Shown here in pieces: positions 16,253 to 24,735 of a stretch of DNA of 64,000 nt. This DNA comes from VRUE01 sp963706605 (lineage in GTDB: Bacteria; Actinomycetota; Thermoleophilia; Solirubrobacterales; 70-9), in NCBI GenBank assembly GCA_963706605.1, contig OY970165.1:1798001-1862000 (forward strand), in the 5' to 3' direction. How positions within the stretch are numbered: position 1 is the first letter of the stretch; every line of letters starts with the position of its first letter. The notes under the pieces are model-generated. The model made no database searches, was not told where the DNA came from, and worked only from the letters and a program-made list of their open reading frames with translations. A program made the translations under genes and the position numbers.

Positions 16253-17386
16253 CTACGTTCCGCGCAGGAGCTCGTAGATCTCGCGGGCTTCGTAGATCTT
16301 GCGCCAGCTGCGATTGGTTATCTCGCGCAGGATCCCGTGATCCTCGAGCACCTTGATGGTCGCACGCGCGGTGGGCGCGCTTACTTTCAGCACGATTTCG
16401 GCCCGTTTCGTAAAAATGAGTGGGTTTTCGAACAGGGCATCGATCAAGGCCAGGGCATTTGCGGTCACGTGTTTAGCCTGCAGCTCTTCCCGATAACGAT
16501 TGTGGAGCTCGAGAAGCCGGTCAGCAAGCTCTGCGGCCTCCTGCGCTTGGGTCGACACCCCGATCAGGAAATAGCGGATCCAGCCATCCCAGTCACCGTG
16601 CGTACTGACCCGCAAGAGCCTTTCGTAGTAGTCCGATCGACTGCGCTCGAAATAGGCAGATAGATAGAGCAGCGGCTGTGGAAGAAGGTCGCGGTTCCGC
16701 AGGAAAAGCGGAATGAGCAGGCGGCCGACGCGGCCATTCCCATCTCCAAAGGGGTGGATTGCCTCGAATTGGTAGTGGACCACCGCCGCCTGCACGAGTG
16801 GTCTCAGGGCGTCCTCGTGTAGAAATCGCTCAAGGTCGTCAAGAAGCGTTTTCATCTGAGGAACGGGTGGGGGTACGTAGTCGGCGTCGGCTCCCGAAAT
16901 GGCGCCGATAAAATTCTGATAGGTGCGGAATTCACCGGGGTGTCGCTCCTGGCCCCGGACGCCCCTCATGAGTTGCTTATGAAGACCGCGAATCAAGCGA
17001 AGGCTGAGCGGAAGTGACGAGCTCAACCCGAGTTCGTGCGCGAGCCTGTAGTTCTGAACCTCTCTGACATCCGCAGCCTGGACCAGCTCTCCCTGATCCA
17101 GGTCAGCCGCATAGACGTCAGACATGGTGGTCTGGGTTCCCTCGATTCGGGAGCTCAGGACCGCCTCCCTGCTCATATAGGGGGAGATCAAGAGATGGGG
17201 GTTGCGAATCTGCCGCCCTATGCCTTGGAGAATCCCCAGCCGATTCGAAGCCTCATCGAGGGCGGCAAGGGATTGGCCCGACAGGTCGATCTCTCTCGGT
17301 GCGGGTTCGGGTACGAAAGCCGGGTATCCGTCAGGGGCTTCGACAATCGATCCAGATGCATGTTTCGTAAATTGCCGCGTGTCCAC
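16253..17386 (-). CDS. Fic-family protein (AMP transferase) with C-terminal winged helix
   Basis: 377 residues: N-terminal Fic_N region, an inhibitory motif SSRIEG (about 77-82) of the S/T-x-x-x-E-G/N type before the Fic core, which makes it a self-inhibited class II protein, the catalytic HPFGDGNGRVGR loop (about 210-221), and a C-terminal winged-helix region around KVSAPTARATIKVLEDHGIL. The active-site His is expected to catalyse transfer of AMP onto a target protein hydroxyl. The start is GTG at 17386; no better start lies upstream. Three CTTTSAAAG boxes cover the start and the region upstream, and the C-terminal HTH could bind them. It may act as a regulatory or toxin-like protein; the target is unknown. 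Confidence 0.88.
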   Translation of the reverse strand: MDTRQFTKHASGSIVEAPDGYPAFVPEPAPREIDLSGQSLAALDEASNRLGILQGIGRQIRNPHLLISPYMSREAVLSSRIEGTQTTMSDVYAADLDQGELVQAADVREVQNYRLAHELGLSSSLPLSLRLIRGLHKQLMRGVRGQERHPGEFRTYQNFIGAISGADADYVPPPVPQMKTLLDDLERFLHEDALRPLVQAAVVHYQFEAIHPFGDGNGRVGRLLIPLFLRNRDLLPQPLLYLSAYFERSRSDYYERLLRVSTHGDWDGWIRYFLIGVSTQAQEAAELADRLLELHNRYREELQAKHVTANALALIDALFENPLIFTKRAEIVLKVSAPTARATIKVLEDHGILREITNRSWRKIYEAREIYELLRGT

Positions 17387-17450
17387 GCTTTGAAAGGTAT
17401 CGCGGGTTTGCTTTCAAAGCGTTCCCGGGATGGTAAGTGGGCTTTCAAAG
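17385..17450. promoter_or_regulatory. three CTTTSAAAG boxes, candidate fic operator
   Basis: CTTTGAAAG at 17388-17396 and CTTTCAAAG at 17411-17419 and 17442-17450, each near-palindromic. The first two form a longer exact inverted repeat of 12 bp arms (17385-17396 and 17411-17422). The first box overlaps the GTG start of fic. Arrangement and symmetry suggest a repressor site, most simply for the Fic protein's own winged helix. Confidence 0.55.
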
Positions 17451-17472
17451 CCTCCGGGTGGGCGTTGCGGGC

Positions 17473-18888
17473 TCAGGCCGGGGCGCCGGTTGCGGCGGCG
17501 ACCTGCTCCAGCTCTTCCAGCGACTCGTCGATGCCGGCGGCGATCGTTTCGACGTCTTCCATCGAGTCGTAGTCGGCGAGCAGGCCGAAGCAGACGCGGC
17601 CGTTGTAGCTCATGATCGCCACCGCCAGCGCGTGGTTCTGGGGCAGGAAGGCGACCGGGAAGACCTCTTCCAGCTTGCGCCCCAGCACGTAGAGGGGCAT
17701 CTGCGGGCCGGGGACGTTGGTGACGATCGTGTTGAAGAGCCGGGTGGAGAAGTTGATCCTCGCGGCCTGGGCCAGCAGGGTGGGCGGGGCGAAGTCGTTG
17801 AAGCGGGAGATCACTTCGGCGCCGAGCGCCTGCTTGGAGCGCTTCAGCCCCGCCATCTGCTCGCTGACCACTCGCAGGCGCCGCGCCGGGTCCTCGACGT
17901 AGACGGGCAGCGGTCCGCGCATCGCGGCGAGTTTGTTGCCGAGCTCGCCGCGCTCATCGGCGGTGCGGATCGAGACCGGGACCAGGGCACGCAGCTCGAG
18001 CCCCTCGGTGCGGATGCCACGGGTGTGCAGCCATTTGCGCAGCGCCCCCGTCACCACCGCCAAGACGACGTCGTTGACCGTCCCTCCCAGCGCGTCCTTG
18101 ATCTGTTTGAAGGTCGCCAGCTCCGAACGGGACCAGGTGAAGCGGCGGTGCGGGCCGATTTCCCGGTTGAGAGGCACGTCGGGCGCCGGGTCCGCAAAGG
18201 CGCCGACGATCTCACCGACGCCCTCCAGACCCTCGACCAGCCGCCGCGCCGTGCGCTCCGGGTGTCGCACCGCCTCGACCGCCCGCTCCGCCAGCTTCAC
18301 TGGCGCTGAGGCGGCGTCACCGGCGCCGCGCACGATCAGCTGCGTCGTGGTCGGCGCCGCCTGCGGCTGCCAGCCGTCGTCGACCGGAGCCGGCTCCGAC
18401 ACGGGCTCGAGGTCGAAGAGCACCGTCCCGATGTCGACGCCGGCGATCCCGTCGACCGCGGCATGGTGGGTCTTGGTCAGCAGCGCGAAGCGGTCGCGCT
18501 CCAGGCCCTGAACCAGCCACATCTCCCAGAGCGGCTTGGAGCGATCCAGCTGTTGCGAGAAGACGCGGGCGGCGAGCCGCTTCAGCTGGGACTCGCCGCC
18601 CGGCTCGGGCAGCGCCGTGTGGCGGATGTGGTAGCTGAGGTTGAAGTTGACGTCGTCGGCCCAGAGCGGGCGCCCGGCCTCCAGCGGCGGTACGACGAGC
18701 CGCTGGCGGAAGCGGGGAACCTGGTCCAGCTTGCCCCTCACGTGCTCGACCAGGTCGACGTAGCGGGGCGGCGGCCCCTCGAAGATCAGGATGCCGCCGA
18801 TGTGCATGTGGCTGGTCTCGCTCTCGTTGGTGAGGAACGAGGCGTCGGTGGAGCTGAGACGTTCGAGGTGGTCGCCGGCGGTGCGCAT
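17473..18888 (-). CDS. wax ester synthase/diacylglycerol acyltransferase (WS/DGAT)
   Basis: 471 residues. Catalyses acyl-CoA-dependent esterification of long-chain alcohols or diacylglycerol to storage lipids, at the membrane or lipid-body surface. Diagnostic features: MRTAGDHLERLSSTDASFL at the N-terminus, active-site HHAAVDG (about 138-144), PLWEMWLVQGL, and the later GTVNDVVLAVVTGALRKWL and NVPGPQMPLYV motifs. The ATG at 18888 aligns with the family start; a longer frame from 18939 would overlap the divergent ispH gene. Neutral-lipid storage is common in actinobacteria. Divergent from ispH with 23 bp between starts. Confidence 0.92.
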   Translation of the reverse strand: MRTAGDHLERLSSTDASFLTNESETSHMHIGGILIFEGPPPRYVDLVEHVRGKLDQVPRFRQRLVVPPLEAGRPLWADDVNFNLSYHIRHTALPEPGGESQLKRLAARVFSQQLDRSKPLWEMWLVQGLERDRFALLTKTHHAAVDGIAGVDIGTVLFDLEPVSEPAPVDDGWQPQAAPTTTQLIVRGAGDAASAPVKLAERAVEAVRHPERTARRLVEGLEGVGEIVGAFADPAPDVPLNREIGPHRRFTWSRSELATFKQIKDALGGTVNDVVLAVVTGALRKWLHTRGIRTEGLELRALVPVSIRTADERGELGNKLAAMRGPLPVYVEDPARRLRVVSEQMAGLKRSKQALGAEVISRFNDFAPPTLLAQAARINFSTRLFNTIVTNVPGPQMPLYVLGRKLEEVFPVAFLPQNHALAVAIMSYNGRVCFGLLADYDSMEDVETIAAGIDESLEELEQVAAATGAPA

Positions 18889-18911
18889 GATGGAAAGGTA
18901 CCCTGAAGGCG

Positions 18912-19880
18912 ATGTCTGCCAATCCAGTAGCGACGCCAAGAAAGGTTCTGCTCGCCGCTCCGCGCGGCTACTGCGCGGGGGTCGATCGCGCCGTGCAGAC
19001 GGTCGAGCGCGCCCTCGACCTCTACGGCGCGCCCGTCTACGTCCGCAAGGAGATCGTCCACAACAAGCACGTGGTCGAGGAGCTGTCGAAGCGGGGGGCG
19101 ATCTTCGTCGAGGAGGAGACCGAGGTGCCCGAGGGGAAGATGGTCGTCTTCTCCGCCCACGGTGTCGCCCCGGCGGTGCACGAGAACGCCGCCGCGCGGC
19201 AGCTGCGCACGATCGACGCCACCTGCCCGCTGGTCACCAAGGTCCACGTCGAGGCGCGCCGCTTTGCCGCCGACGGCTACACGATCGTGATGATCGGCCA
19301 CGAGGGCCACGAGGAGGTGGAAGGGACGACCGGGGAGGCCCCCGAGAGCATCGTCCTCGTGCAGACGGTCGGCGAGGTGGATGAGCTGGAGGTCCCGGAC
19401 CCCGAGCGCGTCGCTTTCATCACCCAGACGACGCTCTCGGTCGACGAGACCGCCGAGATCATCGCCGCCCTGCGCGCCAAGTTCCCGGCGATCGTCAGCT
19501 CCAAGTCCGACGACATCTGTTACGCGACCACCAATCGCCAGATCGCCGTCAAACAGCTTGCCCGCGAGTGCGACCTCGTGCTCGTGATCGGCTCGACCAA
19601 TTCCTCCAACTCCAACCGGCTGGTCGAGGTGGCGCGCGAACACGGCGCCGCCTCCCATCTGATCGACAATCACACCCAGGTCGAGGAGGACTGGCTGCAG
19701 GGCGTGGAGACGGTTGGGATCACCTCCGGCGCCAGCGCCCCCGAGGAGCTGGTCGAGCGCCTGGTTGATCTCTTCCGTGAGCGCGGCGCCGAGGACATCT
19801 CCGAGCTGCGCACGGTCCACGAGGACGTGCGATTCATGCTGCCCAAGGAGATCCGCGAAGCAGTGGCCGCCGCCTCCTAG
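18912..19880 (+). CDS. ispH: 4-hydroxy-3-methylbut-2-enyl diphosphate reductase
   Basis: 322 residues. Last step of the non-mevalonate isoprenoid pathway: reduces HMBPP to IPP and DMAPP using a Fe-S cluster. The three cluster cysteines are visible: Cys21 in RGYCAGVDRAV, Cys105 in DATCPLVTKVH and Cys203 in DDICYATTNRQ. The TNSSNSNRL motif (about 232-240) and the C-terminal TSGASAPEELV are also family-specific. ATG at 18912 with a GAAGG site. The stop overlaps the convergent thioredoxin-fold gene by 4 bp. Confidence 0.97.
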   Translation: MSANPVATPRKVLLAAPRGYCAGVDRAVQTVERALDLYGAPVYVRKEIVHNKHVVEELSKRGAIFVEEETEVPEGKMVVFSAHGVAPAVHENAAARQLRTIDATCPLVTKVHVEARRFAADGYTIVMIGHEGHEEVEGTTGEAPESIVLVQTVGEVDELEVPDPERVAFITQTTLSVDETAEIIAALRAKFPAIVSSKSDDICYATTNRQIAVKQLARECDLVLVIGSTNSSNSNRLVEVAREHGAASHLIDNHTQVEEDWLQGVETVGITSGASAPEELVERLVDLFRERGAEDISELRTVHEDVRFMLPKEIREAVAAAS

Positions 19881-20698
19881 GGCAAGCCCGCGGCGAAGCT
19901 GACCGACCAGACGCGCAGGCCGGGGGAGGGGCGGAGCGTGAGCTGATGCCCCTCGTGTCCGGGGTGCTCGGCGAGGACGTAAAGGCCGGGCCCGCTCACC
20001 GCCACCGTATCCGCTGCGGTGCCGTCGGTCTCGACCGCGATCTCACCCGAGCCCTCGACGGTGGCGTAGGCGCCGCCGGCTCCGTAGCGGACCTCCAGCT
20101 CCGCGCCGTCCTCGCCGGCGGTCCAGGGGCGCTCCCAGGAGCCGCCGGGGAACAGCTCTTCGCTCGGAGGCATGACCTTTGCCCCCGCTGCGTCGGCCGG
20201 TCGCAGCGGCTCCATCGGGCCGGGAAGCTCGCGCAGGGCATCCTGCTCGCGCAGCTCGGCTTGGATCGCTTCCTCGCTGGCGCGGTACTCGCCCTCGCCG
20301 AAGTGAAACCAGGCCAGCGCGCCTCCCGTCTTCCAGAGGAAGAGGCTGGGCCAGCCTTCGCACCCGTAGGCGTGCCAGAGCCGGTGCTGCGCGTCGATCG
20401 CGACCGGGAACTCGACGCCCAGCCGCTCCAGTCCCGCGGCCACCGCACGGGGGTCAGCGCCGAAGGGAAAGCGGGGCGCCTGGACGCCGATGGTGGTGAG
20501 GCCGTGGGCCGCGTAGCGCCGGGACCACTCGCGGACGTAGGGAAGGGTCTTGACGCTGTTGAGCTGCGCAAAGTCGATGAAGTGGACGAGGACCGGACCG
20601 CCCGCGGTTGCGACCGGCATCGAGTGGGGGACTTCGCCGATCCACTCGATCCCCGCGGGTAGGTCGGGTGCGGCGATGGTCTCTTGCTCGGGGCGCAC
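19877..20698 (-). CDS. thioredoxin-fold (redoxin) protein lacking the CxxC motif
   Basis: 273 residues resembling the C-terminal part of DipZ-type proteins: a thioredoxin-like domain (VLVHFIDFAQLNSVKTLPYV, GLTTIGVQAPRFPFGADP, VEFPVAIDAQHRLWHAYG, WPSLFLW) followed by a beta-rich domain with DGAELEVRYGAGGAYATVEG and GPGLYVLAEHPGHEGHQLTL. At the place of the redox-active WCxxC the sequence reads FAQLNSVK, so the normal disulfide chemistry is lost. No signal peptide is visible, so it is probably cytoplasmic. The role may be structural, or ligand binding via the C-terminal domain. Convergent 4-bp overlap with ispH. Confidence 0.75.
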   Translation of the reverse strand: MRPEQETIAAPDLPAGIEWIGEVPHSMPVATAGGPVLVHFIDFAQLNSVKTLPYVREWSRRYAAHGLTTIGVQAPRFPFGADPRAVAAGLERLGVEFPVAIDAQHRLWHAYGCEGWPSLFLWKTGGALAWFHFGEGEYRASEEAIQAELREQDALRELPGPMEPLRPADAAGAKVMPPSEELFPGGSWERPWTAGEDGAELEVRYGAGGAYATVEGSGEIAVETDGTAADTVAVSGPGLYVLAEHPGHEGHQLTLRPSPGLRVWSVSFAAGLP

Positions 20699-20762
20699 CT
20701 GCTGAAGTAAAGCTGGACCAGCCGCGCAGTAGCACGCCCTTTTACGTTAGATTGTTTGAGTA

Positions 20763-21176
20763 ATGATGTGGCGGCTCAGACGGCTGTGCGTGTCGATGCT
20801 CGTGGTTGCGGCGCTCTTCGGCCTGACCGCCTGTGGGGGTGGGGGGAACGATGCCACCGCAACCGTGGCGCGGGGGGATGGCCAGTTCCTGGAGACGATC
20901 GTCATCCGGCACGGCAAGCCGGTGGGGGGCGTTAGGGATCTCTACTACGTCCCCGGCGAACGGATTCGCCTGCGGGTCCGTTCGGACGTCGCCGATACCG
21001 TCTACGTCCACGGCTACGAACGCAAAAAGCACGTCCCCGCCAACGGCGAAGTCACCTTCTCGATCCCGACCCATGAATCCAGCGTGTTCGCTGTATATCT
21101 GGAAGAGCGTGAAGAGCAGATCGCCGAGGTGAGCGTCCTCGAACCGAAATACCGCGCTAGATTTTCGGGACGATGA
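20763..21176 (+). CDS. cupredoxin-like lipoprotein
   Basis: 137 residues. The signal peptide ends in the lipobox LTAC (about residue 24), so the mature protein is lipid-anchored outside the membrane. The domain TIVIRHGKPVGGVRDLYYV, RIRLRVRSDVADTVYVHGY is a paralogue of the protein at 21494-21868 and has the shape of an EfeO/cupredoxin-like beta-sandwich; one His (VHGY) is conserved but no full copper site is obvious. ATG at 20763 (or 20766). A TAGATT element about 10 bp upstream could be a -10 box, implying a very short leader. First gene of a four-gene unit; the next start overlaps as ATGA. Confidence 0.72.
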   Translation: MMWRLRRLCVSMLVVAALFGLTACGGGGNDATATVARGDGQFLETIVIRHGKPVGGVRDLYYVPGERIRLRVRSDVADTVYVHGYERKKHVPANGEVTFSIPTHESSVFAVYLEEREEQIAEVSVLEPKYRARFSGR

Positions 21177-21409
21177 TCGAGTTTGCGGTCGCCGCCCTTC
21201 CGCTTCTCCTGCTTGTCGGTTCGCTGCTCTTCGGGCTCTACCCGGGCTGCGAGGCGATGGTCAGGCTCGCGGATCGGATCGGGGCCGCGCCCAAGCACGC
21301 CGAGGCGACCAGTCAGCGGCAGCCGGCCTCGCCCTCGGCGCACGCGGCCAGGGGCGGTCTGCTGATCGCCTTCGGTCACGCGCAGCGACCTCCTCCGCTG
21401 GCTGCCTAG
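21173..21409 (+). CDS. small membrane protein, 78 aa
   Basis: Starts in a 4-bp ATGA overlap with the lipoprotein gene, which argues that it is translated. One N-terminal membrane segment (AVAALPLLLLVGSLLFGLYP) followed by a Cys and a polar, Ala/Pro-rich tail. Not recognised. Probably a membrane subunit or accessory of the cupredoxin-like unit. Confidence 0.6.
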   Translation: MIEFAVAALPLLLLVGSLLFGLYPGCEAMVRLADRIGAAPKHAEATSQRQPASPSAHAARGGLLIAFGHAQRPPPLAA

Positions 21410-21493
21410 CGCAGCAAGTCGGCCCGCGCCCTCGTGGCTGCGGGCGATCCCGGCATGGCCCCGATGTCCATGCCCTCAGCGAAGGAGCGAGCA

Positions 21494-21868
21494 ATGAACT
21501 CGAAAACCGTACGCGCGGTGGTCGGCATCGCGGTCGTCGTGGTGGCGATCGTGCTGCTCATCGTCCTCAAGAGCGACGACAGCAACAGCACGAGCAACAC
21601 CAGCAGTGGAGTAGCGACGATCCTGATCAAGAACGGCAAGCCGGTCGGCGGAATCAAGCAGCTGACCTACAACGAGGGAGAACAGGTTCGTTTCAAGGTG
21701 GACTCCGACGTCAGCGACGAGGTCCACATGCACGGCTACGACATCATGAAGGACGTCAAGGCGGGCGGGTCGGTCAGCTTCGATTTCCCGGCCACGATCG
21801 AAGGCGTCTTCGAGGCGGAGCTGGAGGGTCGCAAAGAGCAGATTCTGGAACTGACGGTGAATCCGTGA
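21494..21868 (+). CDS. membrane-anchored cupredoxin-like protein
   Basis: 124 residues from the ATG at 21494 (AAGGAG upstream). One N-terminal transmembrane anchor (VVGIAVVVVAIVLLIVLK), a Ser/Asn linker, then TILIKNGKPVGGIKQLTYN and VRFKVDSDVSDEVHMHGYD, the same domain as in the lipoprotein at 20763. The HMHGY motif could bind a metal; the domain faces outwards. The stop overlaps the next gene's GTG by 4 bp (GTGA), so it is coupled to the multi-pass membrane protein. Function of the pair is likely extracytoplasmic metal or redox handling, by family only. Confidence 0.75.
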   Translation: MNSKTVRAVVGIAVVVVAIVLLIVLKSDDSNSTSNTSSGVATILIKNGKPVGGIKQLTYNEGEQVRFKVDSDVSDEVHMHGYDIMKDVKAGGSVSFDFPATIEGVFEAELEGRKEQILELTVNP

Positions 21869-23263
21869 GCTTCCTCCTCCCGGTCGCCCACGCGCTGGTC
21901 GCCCGCAAAGACCTTCCGGTCCCCGCCTGGCTGTTCGCCTGGGGGGCGTCGATCGTCCTGATCGTCTCCTTCTTCGCGCTCTCGGTCAGCTGGCGGGAGC
22001 CCCGCTTCGAGAGGGAGCGTTGGCGTCCCCTCGGGGCGGGGCTCTCACGGGCCCTGCTGGGCGTGCCGGCGCAGGTCGTCTGCGGTGTGGTGGGAGTCTT
22101 CCTGCTCGGCGTGGCGATCTACTCCGGTCTGCGCGGAACCGAAGCCCCTGATCGCAATTTCGCGCTGACCTTCCTCTACGTCACTACCTGGCTCGGCTTT
22201 CCCCTGTTCAGCGTTATCTTCGGCAACGTCTTCCGTCCCTTCAACCCGTGGCGGGCGATCGGCCGGGTTGCGGGGGGCGCGTTCACGAAGCTGGCCGGTC
22301 AGCGGCCGTCTCACCTCGCCTACCCCGAGTGGCTCGGTCGCTGGCCGGCTGCGATCGGTCTGATCGCGGTCGTCTGGCTGGAGGTGGTCTACGGCGCCGC
22401 CGGCGGCGTTGCGGTCGGGCTCGCTCCTCACGCGGCAGCCCTCGCCGCCCTCGTCTACAGCGGCTACACGCTGGTGATGATGGCGTTGTTCGGGACCGAG
22501 CAGTGGTGCAGGACCGGGGAGGTGTTCTCGGTCTATTTCGGGATGTTCGGGCGGCTCGGCTGTTTCGGTGTCGAGGACGGCCGCCTCGGGGTGCGCAGGC
22601 CCCTCTCGGCCGCGACGCACTGGGCCACCGTGCCCGGCTCTGCCGCGGTGGTGATCGCCTCGATCGCCACGACCAGCTTCGACGGCGCCCAGGAGGGAGC
22701 CTTCAAAAGCGCCCTCGAAAGCACCTTCAACCGCTTGGTCGACGCGGGCCTCGGTCTCACCACGGCGCTGCGCTTCACCGACACGATCTTCATCCTGCTC
22801 ACCTTCGCGGGTGTTGGTCTCATCTACCTGCTCGGCGTCAGGGGAATGTCGACCGTGGGGGACGCTCCGCCGCTGAAGAAACTGCGGACCGGCTTCGCCC
22901 ACACCTTGATCCCGATCGCCTTCGCCTACCTGGTCGCCCACTACTTCAGCCTCTTCGTCTTCCAGGAGCAGGCTCAGTTCACCTTTCTGCTCTCCGACCC
23001 GCTTGGGACTGGGACGACCGATCTCTTCGGCACCGCGTCGTCGGGAAATCGATTTCAGATTGCTCAGCGCCAACGCGATCTGGTACGTGCAGGTCGGCGC
23101 TCTAGTGATCGGACACGTGATCGGCCTCACCCTCGCTCACGATCGGGCCACTGCGTACTGGGGTGACTACCGCCAGGCGGCCCGCTCCCAGTACTGGATG
23201 CTGGCGGTCATGGTCGCCTTCACCTGCTTTGGTCTCTACCTGCTCTCGGTGGCCAACGCATGA
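21865..23263 (+). pseudogene. multi-pass membrane protein with a frameshift near 23043
   Basis: The N-terminal 390 residues contain about nine hydrophobic segments (WLFAWGASIVLIVSFFAL, VVCGVVGVFLLGVAIYSGL, PAAIGLIAVVWLEVVYGAAG, TIFILLTFAGVGLIYLLGV and others). The frame changes in the GGG run at 23043-23045: after TDLFGTASS the original frame runs into a non-hydrophobic, Arg-rich sequence ending at 23166. The next frame gives IDFRLLSANAIWYVQVGALV and QYWMLAVMVAFTCFGLYLLS, clearly the true C-terminus, ending at 23263. One extra G explains this. It may be a sequencing error or a recent mutation. The family is sometimes annotated 'fenitrothion hydrolase', a label I cannot support from the sequence. 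Last gene of the cupredoxin-like unit. Confidence 0.75.
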
Positions 23264-23403
23264 AATCGCAAATACCGAGGATTTGCGGGTGAATCTCGCA
23301 CGGATTACTCGGTTTTCTACCGATGCCGCGTGATGGCCGCTGGTGGTTGACTGAGCGGGAGGTTGCGAAAGACAGATCTCGATCCTCCCTCCCATAAAAG
23401 ATC

Positions 23404-23445
23404 ACCGAGGCCGCCGGAAGGATCAGCCACTCCGGCGGCCTCGGT
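23404..23445 (-). terminator. inverted repeat, probable terminator of the sufB-sufD unit
   Basis: ACCGAGGCCGCCGGA (23404-23418) and its exact complement at 23431-23445, 12-base loop. Read on the minus strand, it is followed within 4 bases by TCTTTTA, which fits an intrinsic terminator 180 bp after the sufD stop. It also lies after the plus-strand unit ending at 23263 and could act in both directions. Confidence 0.6.
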
Positions 23446-23485
23446 AGTGCGCTCACGGCGCTCCGCTGGGACATACTGAGCCGTG

Positions 23486-23623
23486 ATGGCGAGCCTTCTC
23501 CCGATCGCCCATGTGGGCCACTGGCTCTGGGCGCTTTACCTGCCGCCGATCCTGATCGTGCTCGGTTCGATCCTCCGCACGACGCTCGCCGAGCGGCGCA
23601 AGAAAAGGAAGCGCGAGCGGTAG
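23486..23623 (+). CDS. short membrane protein, 45 aa
   Basis: ATG at 23486 to TAG at 23623. The product MASLLPIAHVGHWLWALYLP continues with a hydrophobic PILIVLGSIL segment and a strongly basic end (RRKKRKRER), a single-span small membrane protein with positive-inside C-terminus. It is plausible as a real gene because the hydrophobic/basic pattern is coherent, and it ends 2 bp before the sufD stop. No clear ribosome-binding site; function unknown. Confidence 0.5.
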   Translation: MASLLPIAHVGHWLWALYLPPILIVLGSILRTTLAERRKKRKRER

Positions 23624-23625
23624 CT

Positions 23626-24735
23626 CTAGAGGATCTGGCTGAGACGTCGCTCGAGCGCGGCGGAGACCTCGTCACGCACCGGGCCCTCGGCCAGCCGCTC
23701 GACCAGCGACTCGAGGAACCCCTCGATGATCAGCTGCTTGGCCTCGGCAGGGCTGAGTCCACGCGAGGTCAGGTAGAAGAGCTGGTCGCGGTCGATCTGG
23801 GCGATCGCCGCGGCGTGGGTGCAGCGGACGTCGTCGGCTTCGATCTCCAGGCCCGGGATCGCGTCGGCGTGGGCCTCGGGTGAGAGCAGCAGGTTGCGGC
23901 TCTCCTGGAAGGCGTCCGTCCCCTGGGCGCCGGGATCGACCCGGATCATCCCCCGCCACACGGCGGTCGCCCCGGCGGCGAGGACGCCGCGAAAGGCTAG
24001 GTCCGAGAAGGTGTTGGGGGCGGCGTGCTCCTGGGTCGTGTCGTAGTCGAGGTGCTGGCCCGGTCCGCCGGCGTAGCCGCCGGTCACCCGCGCCTCGGAG
24101 CCGGGGCCCGCGAGGTTGGTCTCCATCCGCACCTTGCCGCGCGCTGAGCCGAAGCCGAGCGCCGTCCAGTCGAGCCTGCCGTCGCGCTCCACCTGCGCGC
24201 GCTGGGTGGCGAAGATCCAGGCTCGCTCCGAGATGTCCTGAGTGCTGACGTAGCGGAGCGTTGCCGCTTGGCCGACGTGAAGCTCGACCACCGAGTTGAG
24301 CAGCGCGTCCGTCTCGTCGCCGGCCGAGGAGCAGTGCTCCCAGACCTCGGCCTCGGCGCCCTCCTCGAGAACGACCAGGGTGCGCCAGTAGACGACCGCG
24401 CCGTCCTCGTCGAGCGGCACCTCGACTTTGATCGGCTCCGTGAGCCTCACCCCGGCCGGAACGTGGATCAACACGCCGTCGTGCCAGTCCGCCTTGTTGC
24501 GGGCGACGAACGGGTCGTCGTCCGGGACAAGGGCGCCAAGCCGGCCTTCGACCAACTCCGGGTGAGAATCGGCCGCCTCGGCCAGTGGCAGCACGGTCGC
24601 CCCGTCGGCGGCCCCGATCGAGGAGCTGGCCGAAGCGGGCTCGTAGGCGTCGAGGTCGAGGTCCGAGAGGTCGGTGAATTCCCACCCCTTCGTCTTCTGG
24701 TCCGGAAGGGGCGGAAGCGTGGCCAGCTCAGCCAA
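23626..24735 (-). CDS. sufD: Fe-S cluster assembly protein SufD
   Basis: 369 residues; with SufB and SufC forms the SufBC2D scaffold that assembles Fe-S clusters. Family hallmarks in the C-terminal beta-helix: GTDAFQESRNLLLSPEAHAD, EIEADDVRCTHAAAIAQIDR and DQLFYLTSRGLSPAEAKQLI. The N-terminus has TKGWEFTDLSDLDL. The start is TTG at 24735, inside sufB, giving an 8-bp overlap with its stop, so the genes are coupled. Last gene of the Rieske-sufB-sufD unit. Confidence 0.95.
   Translation of the reverse strand: MAELATLPPLPDQKTKGWEFTDLSDLDLDAYEPASASSSIGAADGATVLPLAEAADSHPELVEGRLGALVPDDDPFVARNKADWHDGVLIHVPAGVRLTEPIKVEVPLDEDGAVVYWRTLVVLEEGAEAEVWEHCSSAGDETDALLNSVVELHVGQAATLRYVSTQDISERAWIFATQRAQVERDGRLDWTALGFGSARGKVRMETNLAGPGSEARVTGGYAGGPGQHLDYDTTQEHAAPNTFSDLAFRGVLAAGATAVWRGMIRVDPGAQGTDAFQESRNLLLSPEAHADAIPGLEIEADDVRCTHAAAIAQIDRDQLFYLTSRGLSPAEAKQLIIEGFLESLVERLAEGPVRDEVSAALERRLSQIL

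Noticed and set aside
15381..17386. Idea that the nucleotidyltransferase, FxsA and Fic genes form a phage-defence island
   Set aside because: The genes are on different strands, have no joint operon, lack known partners (HEPN, phage sensor), and FxsA's link to phage exclusion is specific to E. coli.
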